From Ganoderma boninense (lineage: Eukaryota > Basidiomycota > Agaricomycetes > Polyporales > Polyporaceae), in assembly GCA_002900995.3 (NCBI GenBank), contig CM035307.1, positions 372,001 to 436,000 on the forward strand: a stretch of 64,000 bases of DNA, given 5' to 3'. The position numbers and the translations under genes were made by a program. Position 1 is the stretch's first letter; every line of letters begins with the position of its first letter. Positions 47,519-58,913 of the stretch are shown here, piece by piece. Under the pieces are notes generated by a model, which did not search any database, was not told the DNA's origin, and saw only the letters and a list, made by a program, of their open reading frames with translations.

Positions 47519-50088
47519 GGTGAAGTTCGCCTTTCGTTGGTCCCATCACTGTCGTCTGGTGTCGTCTATGTCTATTTGCTGTGCTGGTGAGTATCTTGTC
47601 CGTTTATCCGCTCGTGGATGGTGTGCTGACCTCGTGGGTGCTCGCAGTTATTCATTGTTCATTCCTTGCTAAACCTCTAACATTGTATTGTACCATGCTA
47701 TCATCCGTCGTCTCCGAAGCATCTCGCATAACGTCATTATCGTGCTGCATATAGACTATCACATTGCCTCCTTCCTTTCGCGTACACTGTACACCAGCTT
47801 TCCCCGTTAATGTCCTTTGTACCATCTGCATCCCCTGCACATACTACTAGATAGAATGCACACACGACAACATACTGACCCGGCCGCCTCATTGGCAATT
47901 GCACTCCCACCGTACGCGTATCTCACATGATCGTGTCCGCGTACACTAGTACTGTTGTCCTCGTTTAATTTGACGACTGCCGCACGGACGATGCGATCAG
48001 TCAGGTGCGCGACACCTTCCACGCTAAGTACTCACTTACGCACGGCTTGCTAGACTGAACGCTCTCATTCCTTCTGGACACTTGTGCGTATAGCAAGTAG
48101 AGCATGTTGTGGTACGCACAGCCAGGTTCCGTATGATGGCTGACCTCTTGCATTCACGAGGTTTCCGAGTCCTCTGAGTCTGCACCGCATGATGACACAA
48201 GACCACCTCCAGTCTCGGCGACTTCGAAGGAGACGCAACCGCTGTCTGACGCGTCGACAGAGCTGTGGATCCTTCGGTATGATTTTCTTTACTCCAACTT
48301 GATCGGCTCACTTCAACTTGAACTCGCGCAGTCTAGGCACCTCGGTCTGTTTGCTACGGGCCGTAACATCATCCCGAGCATGTACTTATCCTGCGCTCTT
48401 ATTGTCAGAAGACTTCACGCAACCATGTTCCTTGACACGCCGACGTAATTGAAGTCCATTTGACTGATCATGTTGATCGTATCGTCGTGGAGAAGGACTC
48501 GCGATCGCCGATCGGCTGGGGGACCGTGGTAGACCGTGGTCGTCGGGTAAATACTTATCAGTAATCACCTAAGTTGGTGGCAGGCAACCACAGGCAAGGT
48601 CAAGTTCACAGGCCCGATGGCAAACTGCGATCTCTGTCGTTCTGAGTTTCATGCATCATGCCTTACAGACAGGTACGACTTACATAAATCCCAACATATC
48701 CGACATCTCACTGACACGCTAGGATAACACCCTCTTCGGAGGCCACGGCTAGCCATGGCAAGTACTGTGAGTCGGATGCTACCTTTATCACTGCAGTCTC
48801 AAGTCCTGTCCTAGAAATTCGGCTGACAAGTGACCATATCTTCAGCGAAATCTCTTATTCATAAGGGGAGGCTCCACTCCGACAGTCTTACGACCGCTGC
48901 AGAGGCAGACAATGCCTGAGGTTCAAGTTTCAGGTTCCGTGAGTAATTAGTCGCGGGCCCCGACGATTGGAGTTGGGAGACCGCCACCGCCAATCAATAA
49001 AAACTTCCCGTCCTTTCCAGCTTGGTTTCGCTCATTCTCACTGCAGAGCACATCCGACCCGCTTCGCGCAGAGGAGATCAACTAGCCTAAAATCGGGAAG
49101 ACGTCCAGGCGGGAGACAATTGAGCAAATGTTCAAGCCTGTTCGGCCCTTGCCACGGCGGTGTCCATCACGACTGCTGTGCCGGAAGGTTAGCTTTCCGT
49201 TGCAGTGGGGTTTACAACACATTTACGTACCGAAGATTCACATCGAACATCTGTAAGTAAGGCCTTAACATGAACGCGAGGAGGTCGGAGAGATGGCACC
49301 GAAGAACTCATTTAAAGCTGGTAGGCACGGGGAACCCACTCTCTGTTTGTAACGAAGAAATATGGCCAGGCATACTAAGCTCCGAGCGCAAGGACCATAA
49401 TGAAGGGGTATCGGTAAAGGACTTCAGCATCTTGTCTTGAAATGCCGCCGAGCATCATACCGCAGGTTTAACGAGACGGCGCCGATGGCGATAAGAAGTA
49501 AAACCGCGGTTGCCGGGGCCAGTGATACCGCTCTGACTCAATCCCCCGGACTCATGCACTTGTTAGAATCGGGTCAAGCACAATAAGTATGTCTGAGACC
49601 TTACATCAACGGCGTGTTCCCAGAGCTTCACCGCTCAGCGTAATAATTCGGAGGTGAGTGCGCTCTGAGTTTCTGGCTGCCAGACTCGAGGGTGAATCTT
49701 GCGCAATATGCATATGATTCCGAGTTAGGCCCTGCCTCGCTCGACAGCACTACATGTTCGATTCCTACGCGCCGGAAGGACCCACAGTGGTGGCCTGTAG
49801 GTCCCTCCGCTGTTTTACAATTTTGTGAAACCAGGGCGCGCGGGCAGCGCGGCGGTGTCAGGCTGAGGCAAGTCCTGGCAAGTCGGAGCCGATCCCGACT
49901 CTCCGAACTTCTCGGCCTGGGCTTCCGTGACGAACACGTCTCAGTCACGTGCCCTTCAACTCGTTCGTGACCGCCAGTCACGGCGGGCTCGATGGAGGCG
50001 AACGTTTCACGTTTCTCCCTCAGACCACCAAGTTCTCCATCCTTTCCTCCCCCACCCCCCACCCTCTCGTCTGCTCCAATTTTCTGCC
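47519..50088. other. Gene-poor stretch of 2.5 kb
   Basis: Short, overlapping open frames only; no motif, no repeat to other parts of the window seen. The last 60 bp before the apn1 start are C/T-rich, as common for fungal promoters. Confidence 0.45.
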
Positions 50089-52012
50089 ATGGCTCTCAGG
50101 AGGAGCTCCAGAATCGCTACTGTCATCGCATCCACCACCAAACCGGCGGCTCGCAGCGCGGTCATCGCAGCGGCGTCCCATGTCGGCTCTCTCTCTCCAG
50201 ACCTGGACGACAAGGCTCGTCCCGCAAAACGGAAACGCAGTAGTGTCAAGTCAGAAGGGGCGAGACTCGAAGAAGACGAGTTTGCGCAGACGACTCAAAA
50301 GCGGACGAGGCGGGGTAAAAGCCCACCACCCGAACCCACCCCTGATGACTTCGCGCCGAGAGTCGCGAATCGGTGGAAGATAGGGCCCCACGTCTCGTCT
50401 AGCGGAGGAGTAGAGAACAGTGTGCTCAACGCGGCGGCTGTCGGGTACGTGTGTTTGCTCGTCTTTTCGCGCGCATATATGGAGTATTTCTGCAGGGCGA
50501 ACGCGTTCGCGATCTTCCTCAAGTCTCAGCGCAAGTGGGAGTCGAGTGCGCTGAAAGAGGAGTCCATTACAAAGTTCAAGCAGCGGATGAAGGCGTTCGG
50601 CTACTCCCCGTCCCATGTCCTCCCGCACGGGAGCTACCTCGTCAACCTGGGGAATCCAGACAAGTGAGTCGGCCAACTGTTAGTCTTGCTTGCCCTCCAC
50701 GTCGTGTTTTCGAGCCCTTATATGCGCGACGTTTGCAGAGAAAAGAGGGAGAAATCGTATGCATGCTTCGTGGATGATCTGAAGCGGTGCGAAGAGCTCG
50801 GTCTGCAGCTGTACAACTTCCAGTGAGTTTCCCGTGGGCTGCGTGTAGTCCGGATCCTGATCTCTCATAGTCCCGGGTCGACCGTCGGCGCTGGCACAAT
50901 AGAGCAGTCAATGGCTCTCATCGCGGAGTGCATCAACCGCGCGCATAAAGAAACGGAATATGCTATCATTGTGCTTGAGAACATGGTACGGCATCCATTC
51001 GTACCTGCATGCCTCGGACATGGAGATTCATATCATTCAGGCTGGCGCTGGTAATATCGTTGGGTCCTGTTTCTCGGAGCTCGGTGATATCATTCGCCAG
51101 GTGGACGACAAGACGCGAGTTGGCGTATGCTTGGATACCTGTTAGTGAATGACTTTTACACCGCCTATCCGATCCTGAGCTCACGATCTGACTTGCGCTA
51201 CAGGCCACATGTTTGCCGCTGTAAGCATCTTTTGCGTGGTTCGAGTTTGACACCGACTAACATGACGCAGGGTTACGACATCACGACAGAAGAGGGATGG
51301 AAGTAAGTCTATTCTGTAGCTTTCTCCGCGACGTTGCGATTAACGAAGATGAAGTGCGACCAGTGCGTAGCGCGTCAAACACATCAAATACATTTCTGAC
51401 CCGCGCATACACCCGCCCTAGTGGCCGAGTTCGAACGCGAAGTCGGCCTGTCCTACCTCCGCGGGATGCACATCAATGACTCGAAGGCTCCGCTGGCGAG
51501 TAAGAAGGACCGACACGAGAACATCGGACTGTATGTACCTTCTTGCATGGCTACGCCCCGTCCGAACTGTCGTTAACCTGCGAGCTTGGCACAGAGGACA
51601 TCTCGGTCTACGAACGTTCGCACACGTCCTGTTGGACGCGCGGACGCGCGACATCCCGCTCATCCTCGAAACGCCCGCGTACGACGCCCCGGCCGGGAAG
51701 GACAAGCCCGCATGGGAGGGCATGGGCGTGTGGCGGACGGAGGTGTCTGTCCTGAATCGCTTCTCGGGGCGTCGCTATTCAGAGGACGAGCCATCAGGAC
51801 GCGAAGGGGAGGGAGAAATTCAAGACAGTGAGTATGAGGTGTGGCGCGAGGAGATACACGAGGCTGTGAAGGCCGCGAGCAAGGCCAGGGACGCGAAGGG
51901 GAGAAAGGTGGACGGTGCGGGGAAGAAGGGGAAGAAGGGGAAGCGGAGGAAGGGCGAGGAGGAGGAGGAGGATGCAGACGATGATGCTGACTGTTGTGGC
52001 GAGGATCATTGA
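50089..52012 (+). CDS. apn1: AP endonuclease Apn1 (endonuclease IV family), ten exons with an 8-nt microexon
   Basis: Zn-dependent base-excision-repair enzyme that cuts 5' of abasic sites; nuclear and mitochondrial. Exons 50089-50444, 50496-50663, 50739-50822, 50871-50985, 51041-51140, 51204-51220, 51271-51302, 51355-51362, 51422-51530, 51595-52012; 1407 bases, 468 residues, in frame. The N-terminal ~100 residues are basic ([16 protein letters not shown]-type nuclear signals). The trinuclear zinc site is complete: [66 protein letters not shown]. The microexon TGCGACCA (51355-51362) gives [14 protein letters not shown], the expected family sequence; without it the frame fails. The tail is Lys/Glu-rich. 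Fragments of this gene occur at 22.3 kb and just downstream. Confidence 0.95.
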
Positions 52013-52084
52013 GGTGAGTGGGCGGTCCGTACTGGACGTTGTTTTTGCCAAGCTCTGTCTGATTGTGAGACGCCTCCATGGTAC

Positions 52085-53010
52085 ACAATGCCCTTCCATG
52101 AAGTGTTCGTCAGGACCTACGATGCTCTCGCCGTCGGGAACAAAATGTACTGTCCTTGGCGTCACCGCATTCCAGCTCCTCTCGCCCTAGGCCGGTGGGC
52201 ACTCCAGGGCTGCTTCGTCGACACCCTCGCCACGCCTGCATTCTCGGAGGTGGTGCACACGATGTTCGCGTCGAATCTCGACCTTGTCGACGAGTGCTAC
52301 TGCGCGCACATGGGCCGTTCTCAGGCGCCGAAGACACGAGCGACTACCAGTGCCGCCGCCTCGGGCTCGCGGCTGGGCTCGTCGCCGGACAGATTGGTAC
52401 GGCAGGGTACGGGCGTGTGGCGCGTAGAAATGTCTCTGTCCTCAATTGCTTGTCTCGGCGTGTCGCTCTTCAGCACTCAAATCGGAGGACGGACAGCAAG
52501 AGTCCATGCCCGGATGAGGAAGGAGAAATGGAAGAAGGCGAATACGAGGCGTGGTGCGACGAGATCTACAAGGCTGTGAAGACAGCGAGTAAGTCTATTG
52601 ACGCGAAGGGGAGAACAACGGACGGTCCGGGCAAGGAAGCGAGGAAGGGAGAACGAAGGAAAGGTGAGCAGGACATCGATGTGCAGGGTGAGCATGTCAA
52701 CCGCGGTGAAGACCACTGAGGTGGAGGTGAGTCGTCGGTGCGTACATCGAATGTTTCGAAGACGGCCCCATGGTATCATACACAATGTGCAGTGCCAACT
52801 CTGGTGTCGTCGCGAACAAGTTACATTGCCTTCTGGCGCCGCCGTGTTCTGGTCCATTGCTGATTAAATCCTTTTCTGCCGCTGGGATGGCAGATACGAC
52901 TTTCTAAACGTTCTGTTCGTCGACAACGCCGACTCCCTCATGGACGCGAACAACTTCTATTGCCTGTTGGTGCCGCCGCTTTCCGGTATATCGCGGATTG
53001 AATCCCCTTT
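52085..53010 (+). repeat. Three diverged copies of a ~70 bp unit
   Basis: Units at about 52,130-52,185, 52,812-52,875 and 52,938-53,008 share the pattern GGGAACAAAATGTACTGTCC / CGCGAACAAGTTACATTGCC / CGCGAACAACTTCTATTGCC followed by TGGCGCCGCCG or TGGTGCCGCCG. The last two continue with TTCTGGTCCATTGCTGATTAAATCC and its variant. One unit is inside an open stretch (DALAVGNKMYCPWRHRIPA), suggesting fragments of an unknown gene. Confidence 0.5.
52395..52719 (+). pseudogene. Broken tandem duplicate of the apn1 3' end
   Basis: It reads GTGVWRVEMS and, after a frame change, NVSVLNCLSRR, then EGEYEAWCDEIYKAVKTASK, DAKGRTTDGPGKEARKG and ...NRGEDH with stop. The matches are [56 protein letters not shown] and CCGEDH of apn1. 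Nothing of the catalytic zinc core is present, so no function is expected. The duplicate starts within exon 10 sequence and follows about 380 bp of unrelated DNA. Confidence 0.8.
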
Positions 53011-53520
53011 CTACAATCGTAGATCCCACTTTTTTGTTCATTCAGAGTGAAAGATCCGAGGTTCATTTTGGCCTTCACACTTAAGCCCTCAAACCTCCCT
53101 CCACGGCCGTCATGAGAGGCGAAGTAATGGATCTTCCTGTATGTCCCAAGCCCCACTGAACGCTGGAAGTTGCCTCGAATGGTAACGCTGCTCCGATCTC
53201 CCTGTCCGACTACAGTAGTTGTCTTCCAAGGCTCTACTCATCTACGGGCTGCCAAGCTGCCGTCTGATCCAACATTTTCTCCGGCCATCTCACCAACGCT
53301 CTCCGTCCCTGATCGCGGCGCATATGTGCACGAGTCGCCAATCCCATCCAGTATGTACTGTATTCCAAGAACGCTGGATGACAAGGTCGTGTATGGACGT
53401 CCTTTAGCCTCTGGCATTCGTCTTGAGTTCTCAAAGACCATGAACGCCTGCCATGCCGGGTGTCTCCAACCTGCACGCTATTTGTCCAATGCTCATTGTA
53501 TTCCACCATTTGCTCGATAG
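53011..53520. other. Region that should hold the first exon(s) of the metacaspase-like gene
   Basis: By analogy with the two paralogues, an exon encoding half-repeat 1 is expected before 53,521. I looked for the ETITVVFP and WQW patterns in all plus-strand frames and did not find them. A 116-codon open frame at 53,170-53,517 is present but does not match. Confidence 0.35.
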
Positions 53521-55091
53521 TATGGAATCATCACGGGGGTATGCAAGACCGGTGGGCAGTACCGCCTCACCATCCCGCTCGACGTCTACACGTTCGAAAT
53601 CACCATCGCTGCGGACGGCTGCTCCGCCGCGCTCTCAAACCAGCAGGACACTCTGACGACCTTGACTCTGGCGTACTCCGACTGCATCCGTGTCCCGACC
53701 ACGGCCGTCTTCACCGGCAAGCTCACCTATGCGAACTACGCCAAAGACGAGATGATCACTCTTGTCATGCCTGCTGGGGTCGTCCCCGATGCACCGGTCG
53801 GGCTCTTCTACCAGTGGACCGTCGACGCCAAGGGCGTGCCGAAGAGGAACCAGGTCGATGTCGGGACGCTCTGCGGCTTCGAGACACTGATGGGCGGCGC
53901 CGTGACGGCGGTTTTCAAGGCCTCATACTACACCTACCAGTTCACCTTCCCTGCGGATGAGAAGCCTGTCTCGGTCACCATGTTGGCGTCCGACAGCCTC
54001 GGGCCGCACACCATCTCTCTTGAGCGCGCTACATGCGGCAAGTCTCCGGCTAGCTGCAAGAAGGTACATGCCTTAACAAGTTCACCACTTGAAACCTTGA
54101 GCGCACTTGCTGAACGCTCCCCACCAGGCCCTGATCGCTCGTTTCGACAATGGCTCCGACACCGGCATCTTCATGGTGAAGGACATGCTGACAAAGTACC
54201 TCGGGTTCGAGGCCGCGAACGTCGAGATGCTGTACTACGACGTCGACGTGGCGAACGGTGCGCATGCCAAATCGCTCACCGGGTGCCACCCCACTCCCAC
54301 TGCCGCCCACTTCAAGGAGAAGTTCGTCGAGATGTTGTCTGGAGCGCGGCCGGGCGACGTACGCTTCTTGTACGTCGACGCGCAGGGGACGCAGAAGGGC
54401 AGGGACGACTGCTGCGACAAGGACGACGGGAAGAACGGAGGCTTCGCGTTCGCGGAGGGCGACTGCGGGACGAAGGAGCTCGTCACGAATGGCTGGATCA
54501 GCGAGGCCATTCGCAAGGCGCGTGCTCTGTCGTCGCACTTTCGCGTAGCTTGCAGCCCTGACCGCGACCTTGTGCTGTCAGAGCCTTAAGCCCGGAGTCA
54601 ACCTTACGATCCTCTCTCCATCGTGCCTCGGCGGCGGGATCATCGATACGATCACTCCTACCCCCGGCCTTCTCCTGGCCGGCTGTCACGAGTCGCAGTC
54701 CACCGCCAAAGTTCTCAAGGATGGCGGCCAGTGGGTGGACCCGTGGACGTACGCGATCACCAAGATCGTTGCAAGGCGGGTGAAGCGCGGCGTGCCGACG
54801 TACACGACGCTGTTCGACGAGGCCAAGGTGTTCATCAAGCAGCTCGTAGACTGCGGTTGCGAGCTCGATCGCAACAAGTATTTTGGCCCGAGCCCGGACG
54901 AGCGGCACCCCCAGGCGCAGAACCTTGCGTGCCCGTGCCACAAGAGCCACCAGGACCCGCAGCTGATCTTCGACGACGACTTCATCAACCCCGACGCAGA
55001 GAGGTTCCTCTTCCCGATCCCTGCCAACTCCAGGTGTGGCTGCGACTCCGTTGAACACGTCAAGGTTATCAGGTACCCGCGCGATGAGTAG
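53521..55091 (+). CDS. Metacaspase-like protein (C14 fold) with altered catalytic His and N-terminal two-repeat domain, 5' end unresolved
   Basis: Exons 53521-54063, 54128-54517, 54582-55091; 480 residues plus a missing N-terminus. Residues ~1-170 are the repeat domain of the 23-25 kb proteins (GIITGVCKTGGQY; FTGKLTYANYAKDEMITLV; GLFYQWTVDAKGVPKRN; ASYYTYQFTF). Next comes a caspase p20-like core: ALIARFDNGSDTGIFMVKDM, YLGFEAANVEMLYYD, HPTPTAAHFKEKFVEML, GDVRFLYVDAQGTQ, GGFAFAEGD, GVNLTILSPSCLGGGI. Active metacaspases have YSGHG and DSCHSG here. In this gene the His position is Gln (codon 54383-54385) and the second motif is SPSCLGG, with Cys kept (54624-54626) but Asp and His gone. So it is probably not a protease, though it likely keeps the fold. 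The last intron appears to use a GC donor (AAG|GCGCGT, 64 bp) because only that keeps frame. Regulation not visible. Confidence 0.8.
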
Positions 55092-55519
55092 AGTTCTGCA
55101 CTTGGAGTAACAGAGTGGAGGTGAGTTCCGCTTCCTTGGCAAGTCGTGTCGACAGGATAACAAAAGGCCCCTTACAGTGTTGAATATTGTGGACTTGTGT
55201 CAATGAGCCTGAGGGGAAGATTGTGTGTTTCGTATGTCGTCGAAGGTGCTACGAGTCTAGAAATTCCGGCAGCTGCAAGTATACTGTGATGTAAAGTTGA
55301 TGGACCAGAGCGGGAAGATTAAATTGATTGAGATGCGATTGCTGCTCTGCGAGGAGGCCATAGGAACAGATACGCAATGAAGGTGTGGAGACTACCCTCG
55401 AATCCACCCGTCCAGACAATTAATTGATGCTGCCCTGGGGTGCTGGAAGCCTCAGACGACGCCACCAAGACTCAAGACAGGATGCCGAGCCTTCTCCGGA
55501 TATAATATATAGACCAGGC
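55092..55519. other. Intergenic between convergent genes
   Basis: 428 bp; no gene or repeat seen. Confidence 0.5.
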
Positions 55520-57190
55520 TTAATTGTAATGCTTCACGACGATGCCCCCGATAATCTGCTCCTCGACAACAGCATTCTTCCGCTTGAGCTCGGATACCCC
55601 ATAGGTGCTGATGAGGGCCATGCGCCACTCCGCCATGGTCGGCGCGTTATCGTCCTCGATCCTGCGTGCGATGCCTTCACGCTGCAGGACGGGGCTCTCG
55701 GCGAACGGGACGAGCTTCACATTGTCGTTGGCCATAGCGAAGTAAAATGCGCCGCGGCGCTCGTAGCCCTGCTGGTCTGCAGGGGGCTGCACGACGCGGT
55801 GGATCGTCGCCTTGTAGTAACCCCCGGAGAGCATCTCCATCGCGTCGCCGATGTTGATGACCTGCATATCAATATAGCCGTACGAGCACGACGTGAGCCC
55901 GGGTGATGAGGAAGTCGGATCGGGGGAGACATACCAGAGCGTTGTCGATGTGGCGGACCCATCGCCAATGGCCATCTGGAGTCATGATCTGGAGAGCCGA
56001 AATCGGCTGGCTCCACAGGATCGTAATAGTACCAATATCTGCACCAGAATGCTCAGACCAGCTTTTCTCCCGTCCGTAGGCTGCTAGCGGCCGCCGTCGG
56101 CTTACCGGTATGCCCCTTGAGCCAGACTTTCTTCGTCTTCGCTTCGTCCTCCTCGGAGCGAGGATAGCTGGCGAATATAAGCAAGAGCCTATACAGCGCG
56201 AGTCCCGACAGGAGACACCCACTACTTTATGAACCGCACTGAGGACCTATCAGGACTCCGAACTTGCAGGTTGGGGGAGCGACAACTTACCGAAACCAGG
56301 TCCAGTTGCATCAGCATTATGAATGTTGACGAACGCGTCCTCAGGCAGTTCCATGCCGAGGGCGAGTAGCCTGTCAGTACCCGAATATTCAGTCCAAACT
56401 AGGGATGGCATATATCATCAAACAACGTACCTGAGGATTGGGTGAAGGACCTTGAAGTGATTGTGTTCCGCGAAAGCATAGATCTCCGGAAGAAACGGCT
56501 GGAGGGCCTGGGGATGGTGCTTCTGTTCAAAGACTAGGCATCGCGAATGAGCGCCGCAAGTAAAATGAGATCCCTCGTATAGAGGCAAGAAACGGAGAAA
56601 GAGATCGATGAACATACATTGATATTGTTCGATTTGGTCGCGGACCCCGTTATCAACCGTCTATTTGAACGCATTACGAGTCAGTACGACCACGAAGCGA
56701 TCCCACCGCTAAAAAGCAAACATACCCAAAAGTGGCGGGGTTTGTAGCCCCTCCACGACCCCGTGTTCTGGATCTCGTTCGAGAACTGTCTCTTCTCCTC
56801 CTCGGATACCTGGGAAAAGGGCACGTCGGCGATATCGAAGATCCTTGCGTTCTATTGCAGTTGATAACATGGCGGGTAAATCGTGCGGACGGCGTGCAGC
56901 GTTATCGACGTCGTCCCGCACCTGAGCCTGTGTCAAACCGTGGTTGACGATGTACATGAACCCAAATGTGCGCATCGCGTCGCGCACTTGCTTGGCGAGG
57001 TTTGCGCGTCCCTCTACTGTGTTCGCTTTTGAGATGTCGATGACGGGCAGATCGGCCCAGTCGACTGCGGACCCAAGCAGATCAGCGAAAGAAAAAAACA
57101 GACGACCTGAGAGTCTCGGGACATACGATCCTCAGTCGTGGGCGGAGGCGGGGGTCGATGAGGAACATCCGGGTATGCAGTCTCAGTCAT
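55520..57190 (-). CDS. 2-oxoglutarate/Fe(II) oxygenase (isopenicillin-N-synthase-like)
   Basis: Soluble non-heme iron dioxygenase, DIOX_N plus 2OG-FeII_Oxy. Exons 57190-57127, 57064-56922, 56851-56726, 56660-56618, 56533-56431, 56370-56291, 56238-56223, 56167-56106, 56038-55935, 55861-55520; 1083 bases, 360 residues, all in frame. N-terminal half: DWADLPVIDISKANTVEGR, FGFMYIVNHGLTQAQ, ADVPFSQVSEEEKRQF, GSWRGYKPRHFW. Iron ligands: GHTDIGTIT (H and D of HxD, split by an intron inside the motif) and ATIHRVV (distal His); the 2OG-binding Arg is probably in YERRGAFYFA. A 16-base exon (VRFIKY) is needed to restore RFIKYYPRSEEDE. Such enzymes act in secondary metabolism or oxidation of small molecules. 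It is 25 kb from the terpene synthase, so a pathway link is only speculation. Confidence 0.93.
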
Positions 57191-57788
57191 GTTGAGTTGC
57201 AACCTTGAAGACGCGGGAGTGTGAGTGGAATGAAGGCTCTCGTCACCTCAGGGCATCTTTAAGGACCTGACCCTCGGATTCACGGGTTCGGTCTTGCAAG
57301 CTCTCGTCTAAAAAAAGGCAGTGAATCTCACAGCGAAGGTGCATATCAAGACAAAGTCTTGGAAGGTGGAGAAGACTGTGCTTCTCAGCACGTTACCTTT
57401 GATATGGCCGAAGCAACATACTGTTGCTTGTTTGATTTGCTGGGTTGCAGCAACTTGAACTGGTCTAAACTTGATGTGCAGGACAAATGCCCGGATAGTG
57501 ATCAATTACGCTTGAAAGACACCAGATCCAAGCAAACCCAGAGGTATTGCGGACCCCTCTCCGATCCTGGGTCATTGGAGCACGGAACAAGGTTCTACCG
57601 CCGCATTACTGTTACGTTCAAACTTAAACGTTCGACCTCCCACCATGCATCGGAATCTGAACGCCCGCGATGGCTGTAATCCATGGGTAATAGAAGCAAT
57701 AAAAGAATGCATCCGTACCGATAACACGATACAGTCCTGTTTGGCGTGCTGGGAAAGATGGGGAGGGAGAAGACTTGCACACAACGCC

Positions 57789-57856
57789 ATATTGCAATGC
57801 TTCACGACTACCCAGCCAACCGCCTGGTCTTCGACAATGTCGTCCTTGCGCTTCAA
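57789..57856 (-). pseudogene. C-terminal relic of a second 2OG oxygenase
   Basis: Minus strand reads LKRKDDIVEDQAVGWVVVKH then CN, matching LKRKNAVVEEQIIGGIVVKH then YN at the C-terminus of the gene at 55.5 kb. The stop is lost and a TGA lies just upstream in frame. No other part of the gene is recognisable, so it is a remnant of a tandem copy. Confidence 0.7.
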
Positions 57857-57865
57857 ACTCCGTCA

Positions 57866-58913
57866 GCTCATGTGACTCTCTAAATCCAAACCCTACTCAC
57901 AGGTGCAATACGTCCCGTCGCGGATGCCTTATTAATCATCTAAAGACAGCTACGTCAGTTCCTAACACCACAATGAGGAACGACACGGATGTCGACATAC
58001 CTCATAGCCTTCTGCCATACTGCCGTGCAAGCTGGCTCACACCCACGACTATACATTTGCATGGATATACTCCCGCTGTATGGATAAATCCCCAATGCAG
58101 AATTGTCTGAGACAACCTCGGCGTGGGCCTGAGGAGTCCGTACTTCCGCTCTGCGCCGTGCCCGCGTTCGCCGAGCGCTCCAGTTTCACTCCACTTTTAT
58201 TGAAGCAGACTACAGCCGCTAGCGACTACACTACATATGTGCAGCTCCTTGAAGCTGCCATGATGAGGTGCGCGACTTGAAGTCGTGACACCCAAAATAA
58301 ACCTTTAATCAGTAGACGACAGGACCGGAAAAGCGCAAGTCGGTAACATATCCTACATACCATTTTTCTGACGACTCTCCAGTGGGGTTCAGAAGGCGTG
58401 ACGGTGCGAAGAGCTTTGTGCAAGGGAAGTGAGGCAGAGGTGACAGAAGTGGCGAAGGGTGAGGGGTGGCAGAGCGGTATCGGGGATGGTAGAAAGATGA
58501 GACGAAGGGCAGCGTAGAAAGTAGCAGAGGGACGCAACTTGAGATCGGTATGTGCGACGTTGATAGATGCATGCGCTCATAAGTACTTACCTCCGGGTTG
58601 CCTATAAGTTGCGACGATGAGCTTCCGGTGAATGCCTAGTGCCCTGGCCCACGCGCCGACGAGTTCTTCATAATCATCATTGTGGATGTGTGTGCAAAAT
58701 GCACATTCAACGCAGCGAGATCCAATCGCATGAGATGGCGGGGGCAACATTGAGCACAAGAGAACTGATTACAACAGGGTGTTCTTCACCACTGAGCTTG
58801 CAGGCTATGAATCGAGGTGTGTAAAGTTCCACAAATCGAGTCGTACGAAAAGGGCTCACCGTAGGCTCGCATGCGCACTACGTTTCCGAACTGCCCTCCA
58901 ACGAGCCCTGGCA
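57866..58913. other. Intergenic, no gene recognised
   Basis: About 1 kb; open frames on both strands without motif. The minus strand is CT-rich at 58,400-58,570. Confidence 0.45.

Noticed and set aside
53170..53517. 116-codon open frame as a possible first exon of the metacaspase-like gene
   Set aside because: It ends in a stop directly before 53,521 and shows none of the half-repeat landmarks.
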